Positions 7,294 to 16,338 of a stretch of DNA of 31,039 nt are shown piece after piece (position 1 is the stretch's first letter; each line of letters opens with the position of its first letter). A program made the position numbers and the translations under genes. The stretch comes from CAYZED01 sp964477445 (GTDB taxonomy: Bacteria > Bacillota > Clostridia > Lutisporales > Lutisporaceae), in contig CAYZED010000029.1 in assembly GCA_964477445.1 (NCBI GenBank), positions 1-31,039 of the forward strand, in the 5' to 3' direction. The notes beneath the pieces were generated by a model. That model searched no databases and was not told the origin of the DNA. It was given only the letters and a program-made list of their open reading frames with translations.

Positions 7294-8406
7294 TTATCCT
7301 ATTATAGTTTTTACTAAAGCTAAAACTAATCCGCCCGCGATTATTGATCCAATCTGTCCACCTACATTAGCACTTACTGCATGCATTAGAATAAAGTTTG
7401 TAGGATCTTCCTTCAAAGCTTCTCTCTGAATAACTCTAGCCGACATAGGAAAAGCTGAAATACCTGCAGCCCCTATCATAGGGTTTATCTTGTTCTTTAA
7501 AAACAAATTCATAACTTTGGCAAATATTACTCCACCAGCCGTGTCAAATACGAATGCTACTAGTCCCATTCCCATAATAATAAGTGTAGTCGTCTGTAAA
7601 AAGGTTTCGCCCTTCATCGTTCCACCAATTGTAATTCCCAATAAAATAGTAACTAAACTGGCTAATTCATTTTGAGCAGATTTTGATAGTCTTTCCGTAA
7701 CTCCACTCTCTCTCAAAAGATTACCGAACATTAAAAAACCAACTAATGCAACACTTTCCGGAACTAAAATACCAGCGAAAATTGTAACTAATATTGGAAA
7801 TAACACTTTTACTGTTTTAGAGACAGAGTGTTCTTCATACGGCATCCTAATCATTCTTTCCTGCTTCGAAGTTAGTAATCTAATTACTGGTGGCTGAATA
7901 ATAGGAACCAGTGCCATATATGAGTATGCTGCAACAGTTATTTGAGGCAAATAGTGTTGCGCAAATTGAGTGGCCACGAAAATGGAAGTTGGTCCATCTG
8001 CCGCTCCGATAATGCCAATCGATGCTGCTTCCTTAAGTGTAAATCCACAAAGTGCCGCAAATGCAATAGTGAAAAAAATTCCAAACTGAGCAGCTCCGCC
8101 AAATAAAAGCATCTTTGGATTTTTTAATAACGGACCGAAATCAATCATTGCACCTACTGCTACGAATATCAATAATGGAAAAAGTTCGGTTTTAATACCA
8201 AAATCGTATAATACTGTAAGTGCTCCATCAACTCCTATAGCTGAAGAAAAAGGAATATTGGCCAAAATGCAACCGAAACCTATTGGTAACAGTAGCATTG
8301 GTTCATACTCCTTCGTAATAGCTAAAAAAATTAAAACCGCCCCGATTACTATCATTCCTACAGATCTAATATCTAGAAATAATATACCTTTATATAACTC
8401 TTCCAA
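7294..8406 (-). CDS. Sodium ion-translocating decarboxylase beta subunit (OadB/GcdB/MmdB family)
   Basis: This multispanning membrane protein of 370 residues couples decarboxylation of a carboxybiotin carrier to sodium export. It matches the family through GAADGPTSIFVATQ (containing the aspartate known to be essential in OadB), the AAYSYMALVPIIQP segment, and ISAFPMSARVIQREALKEDP followed by NFILMHAVSANVGGQIGS near the C-terminus. Its length is slightly short of the commonest beta chains (about 375-430). The start is a TTG with an AGGAGGG site 7 nt upstream. rex lies 68 bp upstream on the same strand. No carboxyltransferase alpha chain or biotin carrier is in the window, so the substrate cannot be named. 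Confidence 0.95.
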   Translation of the reverse strand: MEELYKGILFLDIRSVGMIVIGAVLIFLAITKEYEPMLLLPIGFGCILANIPFSSAIGVDGALTVLYDFGIKTELFPLLIFVAVGAMIDFGPLLKNPKMLLFGGAAQFGIFFTIAFAALCGFTLKEAASIGIIGAADGPTSIFVATQFAQHYLPQITVAAYSYMALVPIIQPPVIRLLTSKQERMIRMPYEEHSVSKTVKVLFPILVTIFAGILVPESVALVGFLMFGNLLRESGVTERLSKSAQNELASLVTILLGITIGGTMKGETFLQTTTLIIMGMGLVAFVFDTAGGVIFAKVMNLFLKNKINPMIGAAGISAFPMSARVIQREALKEDPTNFILMHAVSANVGGQIGSIIAGGLVLALVKTIIG

Positions 8407-8474
8407 TCTGAAGCCCTCCTATTATTAATTTTTGTTTAGCTTTATGTAATTTTCTGTTTTATTCACTAGTATAA

Positions 8475-9119
8475 TTATTTTTTATTTTCCTCATTTTCTT
8501 TTAACAAATAAGATATTGTGAAAAGGCTCTCGCTCAAATGAACATTTTCAACAATTACATCCCTAGGGACCTTTAAATCCATTGGAGCGAAATTCCAAAT
8601 AGCCTTTATTCCACATGAAATCATTTTATCTGCAACTATCTGACTCTGATCCTTCGGCGTGCAAATAATCCCTATGTCCGTATTATTCTCCCTCATAAAA
8701 GCTTCAATTTCATCAAGAGGTAATACTTTAAGTCCATGTAAATCCTCACCAACTACACTTTTATCAACATCAAAAATACCAATTAGGTCAAAACCTACTT
8801 CTTTGAAAAATGAATAATTTGCTATAGCGCGTCCCATGTTACCGGCTCCTGCTAAGACCGTATTGTATTTTTTATCAAGACCTAGAATCCTTGAAATCTG
8901 CACATATAAATCCTGAACATTGTAACCGTATCCCTGTTGTCCAAAACCTCCAAAACAATTTAAGTCCTGTCTTATTTGCGAGGCAGTGAACCCAGTAATA
9001 TTGCTTAGCTCGTGTGATGAAATTCTGGTAATTTTGTTATTTATCAAATCGTTTAAATGCCTATGGTATTTCGGTAATCTTCTGACGACCGCCATTGAAA
9101 TATTGCTAAATCTTTCCAT
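8475..9119 (-). CDS. rex: Redox-sensing transcriptional repressor Rex
   Basis: Rex is a dimeric repressor that releases DNA when NADH rises, and in anaerobes it governs fermentation and electron-transfer genes. The 214-residue protein has an N-terminal winged helix (VVRRLPKYHRHLNDL, then SSHELSNITGFTASQIRQDL) and a Rossmann domain with GAGNMGRAIANY near residue 92, a slight variant of GAGNLG. The FGGFGQQGYGYNV linker between the domains is typical. It starts at ATG behind a GAGAGGG site and has its own consensus promoter at 9186-9214. The decarboxylase genes follow, so they may share its transcript. Confidence 0.98.
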   Translation of the reverse strand: MERFSNISMAVVRRLPKYHRHLNDLINNKITRISSHELSNITGFTASQIRQDLNCFGGFGQQGYGYNVQDLYVQISRILGLDKKYNTVLAGAGNMGRAIANYSFFKEVGFDLIGIFDVDKSVVGEDLHGLKVLPLDEIEAFMRENNTDIGIICTPKDQSQIVADKMISCGIKAIWNFAPMDLKVPRDVIVENVHLSESLFTISYLLKENEENKK

Positions 9120-9185
9120 GCGAGTCCCTCTCTAACTATAAGTTTATTCTAAATAATACAAATAGTATTTTTCTATTCACAATAA

Positions 9186-9214
9186 ATGATATAGCAGTGT
9201 TAATATTATGTCAA
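9186..9214 (-). promoter_or_regulatory. Sigma-A promoter of rex
   Basis: On the minus strand TTGACA (9209-9214) and TATCAT (9186-9191) are 17 nt apart. The predicted start is near 9179, about 60 nt from the rex ATG. Just past the -10 box the sequence reads TTGTGAA, one half of a Rex operator, but the second half is missing, so autoregulation is only a possibility. Confidence 0.8.
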
Positions 9215-9329
9215 ACCTAATTGTAAAACTGAGCGAAATAATACTAATTGGCGGATAACTTCCTTTAAATAAGTCTTTGAATATGATAAAATTTAGTGCG
9301 AAAAGTAAATTGTATAGGAACGGGTAATT

Positions 9330-11321
9330 ATGATAGCTATATCTGGAAATTTAATAAATAAAAGTTTTGGAGTTAATATAATCTTAAAAGATATTTCATT
9401 TACTATCCAAGAAGGCGAAAAAATCGGCTTTGTGGGTGTAAACGGCGCTGGAAAATCTACGCTTTTTAAAATAATCGATGGTGAGTTAGAAAAAGATTCT
9501 GGCGAAATTTTCTTAAGCAAAGGAAAGAAGCTTGGGTATGTTGCGCAAGATTTTTCTTTTGATTCAGATTCAACTCTGTGGGATGAAATGTTAAATGTAT
9601 TCAAAGATTTAATATTTATTGAGCAAAGGTTATCCGAATTGGAATTGATTATTTCAAATAATTCTAATTCGAACGAATCAGCCAAGCTTGACTCTCATCT
9701 AAAGGAATACAGCCGCCTTCAAGACGATTTCCAAAGGCTTGATGGTTGGAGCTACAAGAGTCGCATCCGAGGCGTACTGAAAGGTCTTAACTTCTCTGAA
9801 GAAGATTGGGAAAAACCTGTGCATATTCTCTCTGGTGGCCAAAAAACAAGGTTTTCATTAGGAAAAGCATTACTTAGTGGCTTCGACATTTTAATGCTTG
9901 ATGAACCAACGAACTATCTCGATATTGAATCAGTTGAATGGCTTGAAGATTATATTAATCTCTCTCCTATGACCTTTATGGTAATTTCCCATGATAGATA
10001 TTTTCTTGATAAGATTTGCAGCCACATAATTGAAATTGAAAACAACAAAGCTCTTCAATATAAAGGAAATTATTCTAAGTTCACAGACCAAAAATCTATT
10101 CTAAGAGAGCAGTGGATGAAGGATTTCGAACAACAACAGCGCGAAATTTCACGTCAACAAGCTATAATTGACAGGTTTAAACAATATAATCGAGAAAAGA
10201 GCATAAAACAGGCTGAAAGTCGAGAAAAAGCACTAAATCGTATCGAATTATTAGATAGACCAGACAATTTGCCAAAGAACACAAGATTTTCATTTGAGCC
10301 AAAAATAAGAAGCGGAAACGATGTACTACACGCTGAGAATTTGTCAAAATCGTTCGACCGAAGACTCTTTGAAAATGCTAACTTTGATATTAAACGATCC
10401 GATCGTATTGCATTACTTGGGGCAAATGGAATCGGAAAAACCACACTTTTAAAAATGATTATGAGCCAACATTCAAGTGACTCTGGTTTTATAAAAGTTG
10501 GCAGTAATGTGAATATTGCATATTATGATCAAGAGCAGACCAGCTTAAATATAGACAGTAATGTACTAGATGAAATTTGGAATGATAATCCTCAACTGAA
10601 CCAGACCGCAATAAGAAACATGCTCGCATCTTTCTTATTCGAAGGAGAAGATATTTTCAAAGAGATAAAAGTACTTTCTGGTGGAGAAAAAAGCAGACTA
10701 GCACTCTTGAAGCTCATGATTTCGAAGGCAAATTTCATAATTATGGATGAGCCCACAAATCATCTCGATATCCCGTCTCGCGAAGTCTTAGAGCGTGCGT
10801 TAACAGATTATACTGGAACTCTGCTTTTTGTTTCACATGATAGATATTTTGTGGATAAAGTGGCAACTAAAATATTTGAACTCACCCAAAACGGAATAAT
10901 TGATTATATTGGAAATTACGGCTATTATGTAGAACATCGAAAAAACAAAATGTCCCCTATATCAGCTACTTCTAAGACTGGTAGTTCAAGTTCAAGTTCA
11001 AGTTCAAGTTCAAGTTCCAACCCCAGTCCAAATACAACCCAGAATGATTCTGAAACTTCTAATCCTTTTGAAAGCGAAATCAAATCCGATTGGCTCCAAA
11101 AGAAAGAAGATAAATCAAAAGAAAAAACAAGAATCAAGAGAATTGAACAACTAGAAAACTTAATATCTAATCATGAGTCAAAACTCGAAAAAATCGAAAG
11201 TGATATGCACAATCCTGATTTCTTTAGCGATCATATTAAACTAGAAAAACTACAAAATGAAAAGCAAAAGCATGAAGATGAGCTAATTGAGTATATGGAA
11301 GAGTGGGAATCACTTAATTAG
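9330..11321 (+). CDS. ABC-F family ATPase (YdiF/Uup-like)
   Basis: A soluble protein of 663 residues with two ABC ATPase domains and no membrane spans, so a ribosome-associated ABC-F factor rather than a transporter. Domain 1 has Walker A GVNGAGKST (36-44), signature LSGGQKTR and Walker B ILMLDEPTNYLD. Domain 2 has GANGIGKTT, LSGGEKSRL and FIIMDEPTNHLD. A charged linker (about 240-310) joins them, and a C-terminal coiled coil fills about 595-663. Between domain 2 and the coiled coil lies a run of 12 serines encoded by a hexanucleotide repeat. ABC-F proteins act on stalled or antibiotic-bound ribosomes; no drug specificity can be read here. The ribosome site (AGGAACGGG) is weak. Confidence 0.95.
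   Translation: MIAISGNLINKSFGVNIILKDISFTIQEGEKIGFVGVNGAGKSTLFKIIDGELEKDSGEIFLSKGKKLGYVAQDFSFDSDSTLWDEMLNVFKDLIFIEQRLSELELIISNNSNSNESAKLDSHLKEYSRLQDDFQRLDGWSYKSRIRGVLKGLNFSEEDWEKPVHILSGGQKTRFSLGKALLSGFDILMLDEPTNYLDIESVEWLEDYINLSPMTFMVISHDRYFLDKICSHIIEIENNKALQYKGNYSKFTDQKSILREQWMKDFEQQQREISRQQAIIDRFKQYNREKSIKQAESREKALNRIELLDRPDNLPKNTRFSFEPKIRSGNDVLHAENLSKSFDRRLFENANFDIKRSDRIALLGANGIGKTTLLKMIMSQHSSDSGFIKVGSNVNIAYYDQEQTSLNIDSNVLDEIWNDNPQLNQTAIRNMLASFLFEGEDIFKEIKVLSGGEKSRLALLKLMISKANFIIMDEPTNHLDIPSREVLERALTDYTGTLLFVSHDRYFVDKVATKIFELTQNGIIDYIGNYGYYVEHRKNKMSPISATSKTGSSSSSSSSSSSSNPSPNTTQNDSETSNPFESEIKSDWLQKKEDKSKEKTRIKRIEQLENLISNHESKLEKIESDMHNPDFFSDHIKLEKLQNEKQKHEDELIEYMEEWESLN
10983..11018 (+). repeat. 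AGTTCA hexanucleotide microsatellite inside the ABC-F gene
   Basis: Five perfect AGTTCA units followed by one AGTTCC encode twelve consecutive serines. Unit gain or loss would keep the reading frame and change only linker length. Confidence 0.95.
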
Positions 11322-11416
11322 AGATATTAATAAAAAAAGCATAGTTTCCTATACTAGAACAAACTTCTTATACTTAAAAAAATTAATTTATGCAAATTCA
11401 GAAAGAATGGTGAATA

Positions 11417-12586
11417 ATGGCTAGAATCGTCTTGAAACGTGGAGAAGAAATCAGAATACAAACTGGGCATCCTTGGATATTTGATAATGAAGTTAAAGAA
11501 ATAAACGGAACATATGAACCAGCTGATATTGTCGATGTAGTTGATTTTAAAGGGAACTTCCTAGGTCGAGGTTTTATTAACCCAAAATCAAAAATTTTAG
11601 TGCGATTACTAACAAGAAAACAAGAAACTATCGATGAGAGTTTTATAAAAAATAGAATAAGTGCCGCTTGGGAACACAGAAAAAAATATTGTGATCCAAA
11701 TAGCTGTCGTGTGATTTTTGGCGAAGCAGATTTATTACCAGCTTTAATAGTCGATAAGTTCGGAGACTATTTGAGCATCCAAATTTTAGCCCTTGGTATG
11801 GAAAGATGGAGAAGTACTATAATCGAAGCACTTAATGAGTATATCAAACCAAAAGGAATTTACGAAAGAAGCGACGTTAACGTACGCGAAAAAGAAGGTT
11901 TGGATCAGAAAAAAGGCTTTATTGGTGAAGAATTTAATCCTATAGTTCCAATGACTGAAAACGGAATAAAAATGTTTGTTGATCTTGAAAACGGTCAAAA
12001 AACGGGCTATTTCCTTGATCAAAAAGACAATCGCGCTGCGCTAAAAAGTTATTCTGAAGGAAAACGAGTTCTAGATACTTTCAGTCACACTGGAGGTTTT
12101 GCGTTGCACGCTGCAGCATATGGTGCAAGCGAGGTAACGGCTGTAGATATTTCAGAACATGCCGTAGAATTTATTATGAAAAACGCCGAATTAAATGGCT
12201 TTCAAGATAAAATCAAAGGGGTTGCCTCAAATGTTTTTGATTATCTAAAAGAATGTCAAATATCAGGAACTACTTTCGACACTATTGTTCTTGATCCACC
12301 GGCTTTTGCTAAAAACAAAGCCGCATTAGAAGGTGCCACAAGAGGTTACAAAGAGATTAATCTAAGAGCTATGAAACTACTGACTCCAGGAGGTATTCTA
12401 ATTACCTGTTCTTGTTCACATTACATGACCACAGAATTATTTATTGATATGATTCGAGACGCTTCTAGAGATGCCAGAAGAACTGTCCGCCAGTTAGAAT
12501 TTCGAGTTCAATCGAAAGATCATCCCGTACTTATGGGTTCTGATGAGTCACTTTATCTTAAGTGCCTCATACTTCAAGTTTTTTAG
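11417..12586 (+). CDS. RlmI-like 23S rRNA (cytosine) methyltransferase
   Basis: An SAM-dependent methyltransferase of 389 residues, predicted to make 5-methylcytosine in 23S rRNA. The N-terminus is a PUA-like RNA-binding domain (ARIVLKRGEEIRIQTGHPWIF). A central segment (GENGIKMFVDLENGQKTGYFLDQ-like) precedes a Rossmann fold with the SAM loop VLDTFSHTGGFALHAAAYGA, VDIS, the motif IV LDPPAFAK, and the CSCSHYM motif with the cysteines typical of the RlmI family. Its length matches the family. The last base pairs overlap the stop of the convergent REC-HPt gene by 4 bp, so the two share no terminator space. RlmK/RlmL relatives are a less likely match. Confidence 0.93.
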   Translation: MARIVLKRGEEIRIQTGHPWIFDNEVKEINGTYEPADIVDVVDFKGNFLGRGFINPKSKILVRLLTRKQETIDESFIKNRISAAWEHRKKYCDPNSCRVIFGEADLLPALIVDKFGDYLSIQILALGMERWRSTIIEALNEYIKPKGIYERSDVNVREKEGLDQKKGFIGEEFNPIVPMTENGIKMFVDLENGQKTGYFLDQKDNRAALKSYSEGKRVLDTFSHTGGFALHAAAYGASEVTAVDISEHAVEFIMKNAELNGFQDKIKGVASNVFDYLKECQISGTTFDTIVLDPPAFAKNKAALEGATRGYKEINLRAMKLLTPGGILITCSCSHYMTTELFIDMIRDASRDARRTVRQLEFRVQSKDHPVLMGSDESLYLKCLILQVF

Positions 12587-13329
12587 AGATCAAAGAGAAA
12601 TTTTATTTTATCAATAATCAATGAAGATTCTACTTTATCGCCGCTTTTTGCGGCCATTTCTAATTTAAGGCAGAGTTCCGCCATTACAGAAATTCTCAGC
12701 ATCCCAGATGAACCTTTCAATTGGTGCGCATGCCTTGACAAATCTTCCATATTGCCTTCGCCTAATGACATTTCCATATTTGTTACGCTTTTTGGTAATT
12801 GCAAAACATACTCACTATATAATTTAGTTCCAATTTTTTCATCAAACCCATTTCTATCCATGAAATCTTTAAGTCCTTCAACCATAAAATCGATTTTTGT
12901 CCAATCTTCTTTCATTCTAGCCGCTCCTTCTTTTGTTATTGATATTATGCCCCAATATTCATTTATTTTTTTTACTAGATCTATATAATCTATCGGCTTT
13001 GAGACGTAGTCATCCATCCCTGCATTAATACACATTTCTTTATCACCTTGCATAGCGCTAGCTGTCATCGCAATTATTATAGTATGCTTTTTCCCTTTTT
13101 CGATTTCTCTGATTTCTTTAGTGGCTAAGAATCCATCCAAAATAGGCATTTGGCAATCCATAAGCACAATATCATATTCATTTCTTAGCATTTCATTAAT
13201 AGCGTCTCTCCCATTAACAGCTTCTTGGCAAGAAAAACCCTTTTTTTCTAGCATTAGTTGAACAACTTTTCTATTCATTTCGTTATCTTCTGCAAGCAAA
13301 ATTCTTGGTTTTAAGTTGACTTCATTCAT
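12583..13329 (-). CDS. Response regulator with REC and HPt domains
   Basis: A soluble two-domain phosphorelay protein of 248 residues. The REC domain (about 8-128) has the acidic pair E14-D15, the phospho-acceptor D58 in VLMDCQMP, T89 and K111. The C-terminal half is a four-helix HPt domain with the phospho-histidine H202 in RHAHQLKGSSGML. It has no kinase or DNA-binding part, so it should relay phosphate between a kinase and another regulator. I start it at the ATG at 13329, which has GGGAG about 10 nt upstream; a TTG six codons earlier has no ribosome site. The hybrid kinase and REC-GGDEF genes lie 3-9 kb away and are possible partners (inference). Confidence 0.93.
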   Translation of the reverse strand: MNEVNLKPRILLAEDNEMNRKVVQLMLEKKGFSCQEAVNGRDAINEMLRNEYDIVLMDCQMPILDGFLATKEIREIEKGKKHTIIIAMTASAMQGDKEMCINAGMDDYVSKPIDYIDLVKKINEYWGIISITKEGAARMKEDWTKIDFMVEGLKDFMDRNGFDEKIGTKLYSEYVLQLPKSVTNMEMSLGEGNMEDLSRHAHQLKGSSGMLRISVMAELCLKLEMAAKSGDKVESSLIIDKIKFLFDL

Positions 13330-13431
13330 AATTAAAAATTCTCCCAAACTTCATTTTATATTCAATTCTATATCCATATCTATATTTAAATGCATATATA
13401 TATTCATACTTATATGTACGCTCAAGTTTTT

Positions 13432-14511
13432 CTAAATATATCTATTTTTTCTGAAAAACCATAATGATATAGCTACAACCATTATACTTAATCCGAACGG
13501 GAGCACATAACCAAATTTCCACGAAATTTCTGGCATATTTCGAAAATTCATACCATACCAACTAGCAATTAACGAGAGCGGGAAAAAAATTGTAGATACT
13601 ACTGTGAAAATTTTCATTATACTGTTTAATCTGATATCTATTTGAGCTTGCCAAGCTTCCCTAACTTGCGTAATGTAGTCTCTTAGATTTCCCAACGCTT
13701 TGTTATTTCGCATGGCTTTTCCTGATAACTTAATAAAGTGCTTTTCCATGTCCTTTGGAATTGCTTCAGATCCACTGTCAGAGAGTTGCTCTGTAATATC
13801 CTCTAATGGCTCAAAATATCTTTTTAAAAAAATAACTTGCTTTCTTTTATGTATAATTTCATCCATATGATTTTTTAGTATTTTGTTGGTTTTTTTTCTA
13901 TTTTTTACTGACTTAAGATTTCCCTCTTTTAAAGATTCACCCGACTTTTTTAAAACATGCTCACCTTTTTGATCCAGTTTATTCTCAATAAACTCTGAGA
14001 TTATTTCATCCTCAAGATTGGTAATCCTGTTCTCTAACTCTATCATTAGCCTTCTGTTACTATCCAGAATTTTTTCCAATAACAGATAAAGTAATTTTGC
14101 GAGTGAAAGATCTGGATTGCAGATTATCTTGCCGTTTCTATCCTTAGTAGTTCCAATAATTTCGCCTAATAGATCTGCTCCATGCATATATTTTCCATGC
14201 TTTACCAATACTAAAATGTTTCTACTGATAAGAATGTTTATTTCGCGTGCTAATAACCAATCTTCCTTACTTGGATGCCAACCTAAATCGTTAATTGTAA
14301 TAAACAGTCTGTTCCCGTAATCTTCCATCAAAGGATTTTGCTTAATGCTGATCGTTTCATCAAATGCTCTTTCAGGATATTTAAGTTTGTTTTTTATTAA
14401 TTCCAGTTCTTCCTTTTTTAAGCTAACAACGTAACTATCTGGCCCGTCTTCTCTAATGTCTTCAGCTGTGCAAGTCGAAAGACAGCTTCCACTTAGTTTA
14501 TATACTTCCAT
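13432..14511 (-). CDS. corA: CorA family magnesium/divalent cation transporter
   Basis: A 359-residue CorA-type channel protein. A long cytoplasmic domain is rich in charged helices. Two membrane helices sit at the end: about 297-318, closing with the signature YGMNF, and about 331-351, followed by a basic tail RKNRYI. The MPE motif of the external loop is present (FRNMPEISW). It should form a pentamer that admits Mg2+, or related ions such as Ni2+ or Zn2+. The ATG has an AGGGGG site 5 nt away. It is 17 bp downstream of the HD-GYP gene and so is probably in its operon; no Mg2+ riboswitch is apparent. Confidence 0.93.
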   Translation of the reverse strand: MEVYKLSGSCLSTCTAEDIREDGPDSYVVSLKKEELELIKNKLKYPERAFDETISIKQNPLMEDYGNRLFITINDLGWHPSKEDWLLAREINILISRNILVLVKHGKYMHGADLLGEIIGTTKDRNGKIICNPDLSLAKLLYLLLEKILDSNRRLMIELENRITNLEDEIISEFIENKLDQKGEHVLKKSGESLKEGNLKSVKNRKKTNKILKNHMDEIIHKRKQVIFLKRYFEPLEDITEQLSDSGSEAIPKDMEKHFIKLSGKAMRNNKALGNLRDYITQVREAWQAQIDIRLNSIMKIFTVVSTIFFPLSLIASWYGMNFRNMPEISWKFGYVLPFGLSIMVVAISLWFFRKNRYI

Positions 14512-14527
14512 ATTGTCCCCCTAGATT

Positions 14528-15589
14528 TTAAACTATACCCTCAATGCTAATATCTTTATTCTTTGATAAATCATAATATGTTTCATTAACCCTAACTATT
14601 GGTTGCCAAACTCTGTTTGGGTTAATAAATATTACTTCGCCAATTTCTCCATTTGATAACCGAACAAAGTCGCCTTTATATGAACTCGCTATATTTCTTA
14701 AAAAAGTAGTAAGTGCTCTACTATCTAACTTACCAAAGGTTTGCATTTCAAAGTTTTTTATTACTTCAAAGGGACACATCTTATCTCTATATGATCTGTT
14801 TGAGGTCATTGCGTCATAAATATCAGCAATCGCTAATATTTTAGGAAATAATGGTATTTCCGATTCCTTTAGCCCGAAAGGGTACCCACTACCATCTATC
14901 TTTTCATGATGCATTATTACCGAATATCTAATATTATCTGTAACGCCTCTAATATTCTCAACCATTTTGTATCCAAAGATAGTATGCTTTTTCATTTCTT
15001 CAAATTCTTCTTTGTTAAGCTTGCTTGGCTTTGCTAATATAGCCTCCGGAATTCTTGTCTTACCTACATCATGTAACAATCCAGCAGTCGCTAATTCATC
15101 CAAATCTGCTGGAGTAAAATCAAGCCATATTCCTATAATTACTCCTATAATTGACACATTTAGGCTGTGTGAAAAAGTATAGTCGTCAAGAGGTCTTACA
15201 AGGTGCATGAAATTTAATATGTCGCCAAGTATATCGAATTGGGAAATTATCCCTTTGCTTATATCCTTAACGTCTGTTAAGTCAATATATTCACCTCTAC
15301 CGATTGTTTTAAGAACAACGGTAATTTCTTCGACTTTTTTTGCATAAGTCCTCTTGAAGGCTTCAATTTTTTCATTACTATAATAGTCATTTAAGTGGTA
15401 TATACTAGTTTCAGATTCCTCAAAAACTACCTTAACTCTTTCGATATTGTTAATAATTAATTTTGTAATATTTTCTTCTGTTATTAAGCTATTTCTGTAC
15501 AAAATTACAAGTCCTGAAAGATTGAAAACATCTTCAAAGACTTTCATTCCGCTTTTTATTTTCTCGATTTGTAAATTAACTACTTTCAC
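14528..15589 (-). CDS. HD-GYP domain c-di-GMP phosphodiesterase
   Basis: A soluble protein of 353 residues with an N-terminal helical sensor-like region (about 1-120) and a complete HD-GYP domain (about 130-300): HSLNV, LLHDVGKTRIP, MHHEKIDGSGYP and ADIYDAMTS. A small C-terminal beta-rich domain (about 300-353, GEIGEVIFINPNRVWQPIVRV) completes it, an architecture common in clostridial HD-GYP proteins. It should hydrolyse c-di-GMP. The start is taken as the GTG at 15589 because a GGAGGT site (15597-15602) lies 7 nt upstream; a longer reading frame from 15616 would place that site inside the gene. corA follows by 17 bp. Confidence 0.95.
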   Translation of the reverse strand: MKVVNLQIEKIKSGMKVFEDVFNLSGLVILYRNSLITEENITKLIINNIERVKVVFEESETSIYHLNDYYSNEKIEAFKRTYAKKVEEITVVLKTIGRGEYIDLTDVKDISKGIISQFDILGDILNFMHLVRPLDDYTFSHSLNVSIIGVIIGIWLDFTPADLDELATAGLLHDVGKTRIPEAILAKPSKLNKEEFEEMKKHTIFGYKMVENIRGVTDNIRYSVIMHHEKIDGSGYPFGLKESEIPLFPKILAIADIYDAMTSNRSYRDKMCPFEVIKNFEMQTFGKLDSRALTTFLRNIASSYKGDFVRLSNGEIGEVIFINPNRVWQPIVRVNETYYDLSKNKDISIEGIV

Positions 15590-15705
15590 ATTATGCACCT
15601 CCAATATTATTTGCACATATATAAAAACCCCTGTATTATATATATCACATATTGATTAACTTTTAATCATCAAGTTCATTATATTTACTATAAAAGGGGA
15701 AAATC

Positions 15706-16338
15706 GTGAATAAACCATATATTGTAGCATCAAAAGAATCTAAGTACGCATTGATTGAAAGAAAATCTGAATTTGTAGGCAGGGTTTTCCCAATTGAAAG
15801 CGAATCTATCGCTTTAGAAATTTTGGCCAAAATAAAAAAAGAAAACTACAACGCTTCGCATAACTGCTATGCATATGTTATTGGTGTGAATTCTGAAATT
15901 CAAAGAAGCAGTGATGATGGTGAACCGTCTGGAACTGCTGGTCTTCCTATCTTAGATGTTCTAAGAAAAGGCGGAATAACTAACACATTAATAATAGTTA
16001 CAAGGTTCTTTGGAGGCACTCTTTTAGGTTCTGGAGGACTAATACGAGCGTACTCAGAATGTGCATCTCAAACAATTAAAAGTTCCGCACTTAGCAGAGT
16101 ATTAACCTCCAAAGTTTATTTAATCGAGACAGATTATTCTTCTTTCGAACGAATTAGATATGACCTAAATAATAATGGTTTCATTATTACTAATGTTGAA
16201 TATCTAAGCAAGGTTTTCATAAAAACAACTTGTGCTGATAATTTACATGATTCTCCAGAAAAACTTGTTTCTGAGTCAACTTCTGGCACTGCAATAATTA
16301 CTGAAATAGGAGATATGGAAACTAGGTCTTTATTATAG
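15706..16338 (+). CDS. yigZ: YigZ/IMPACT family protein
   Basis: The 210-residue protein belongs to the UPF0029/IMPACT family. It carries the N-terminal signature ASHNCYAYVIG and SSDDGEPSGTAGLPIL, then VTRFFGGTLLGSGGLIRAYSE, followed by the smaller ferredoxin-like C-terminal domain (about 135-205). The eukaryotic relative IMPACT modulates GCN2; in bacteria a link to translation or nucleic-acid binding is suggested but the activity is not known. Translation begins at GTG behind AGGGGA. Its 3' end overlaps that of the convergent REC-GGDEF gene by 6 bp. Confidence 0.95.
   Translation: MNKPYIVASKESKYALIERKSEFVGRVFPIESESIALEILAKIKKENYNASHNCYAYVIGVNSEIQRSSDDGEPSGTAGLPILDVLRKGGITNTLIIVTRFFGGTLLGSGGLIRAYSECASQTIKSSALSRVLTSKVYLIETDYSSFERIRYDLNNNGFIITNVEYLSKVFIKTTCADNLHDSPEKLVSESTSGTAIITEIGDMETRSLL

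Noticed and set aside
9165..9185. Possible Rex operator at the rex promoter
   Set aside because: Only one half, TTGTGAA, is present; the TTCACAA partner at the proper spacing is missing, so it is mentioned only as a possibility.
13348..13431. Regulatory repeats in the AT-rich gap between corA and the REC-HPt gene
   Set aside because: The ATAT-rich motifs are low-complexity sequence without a clear dyad, promoter or terminator.
15590..15705. Divergent promoters between the HD-GYP gene and yigZ
   Set aside because: TA-rich hexamers are plentiful, but none pairs with a credible -35 box at 16-18 nt on either strand, so none is annotated.
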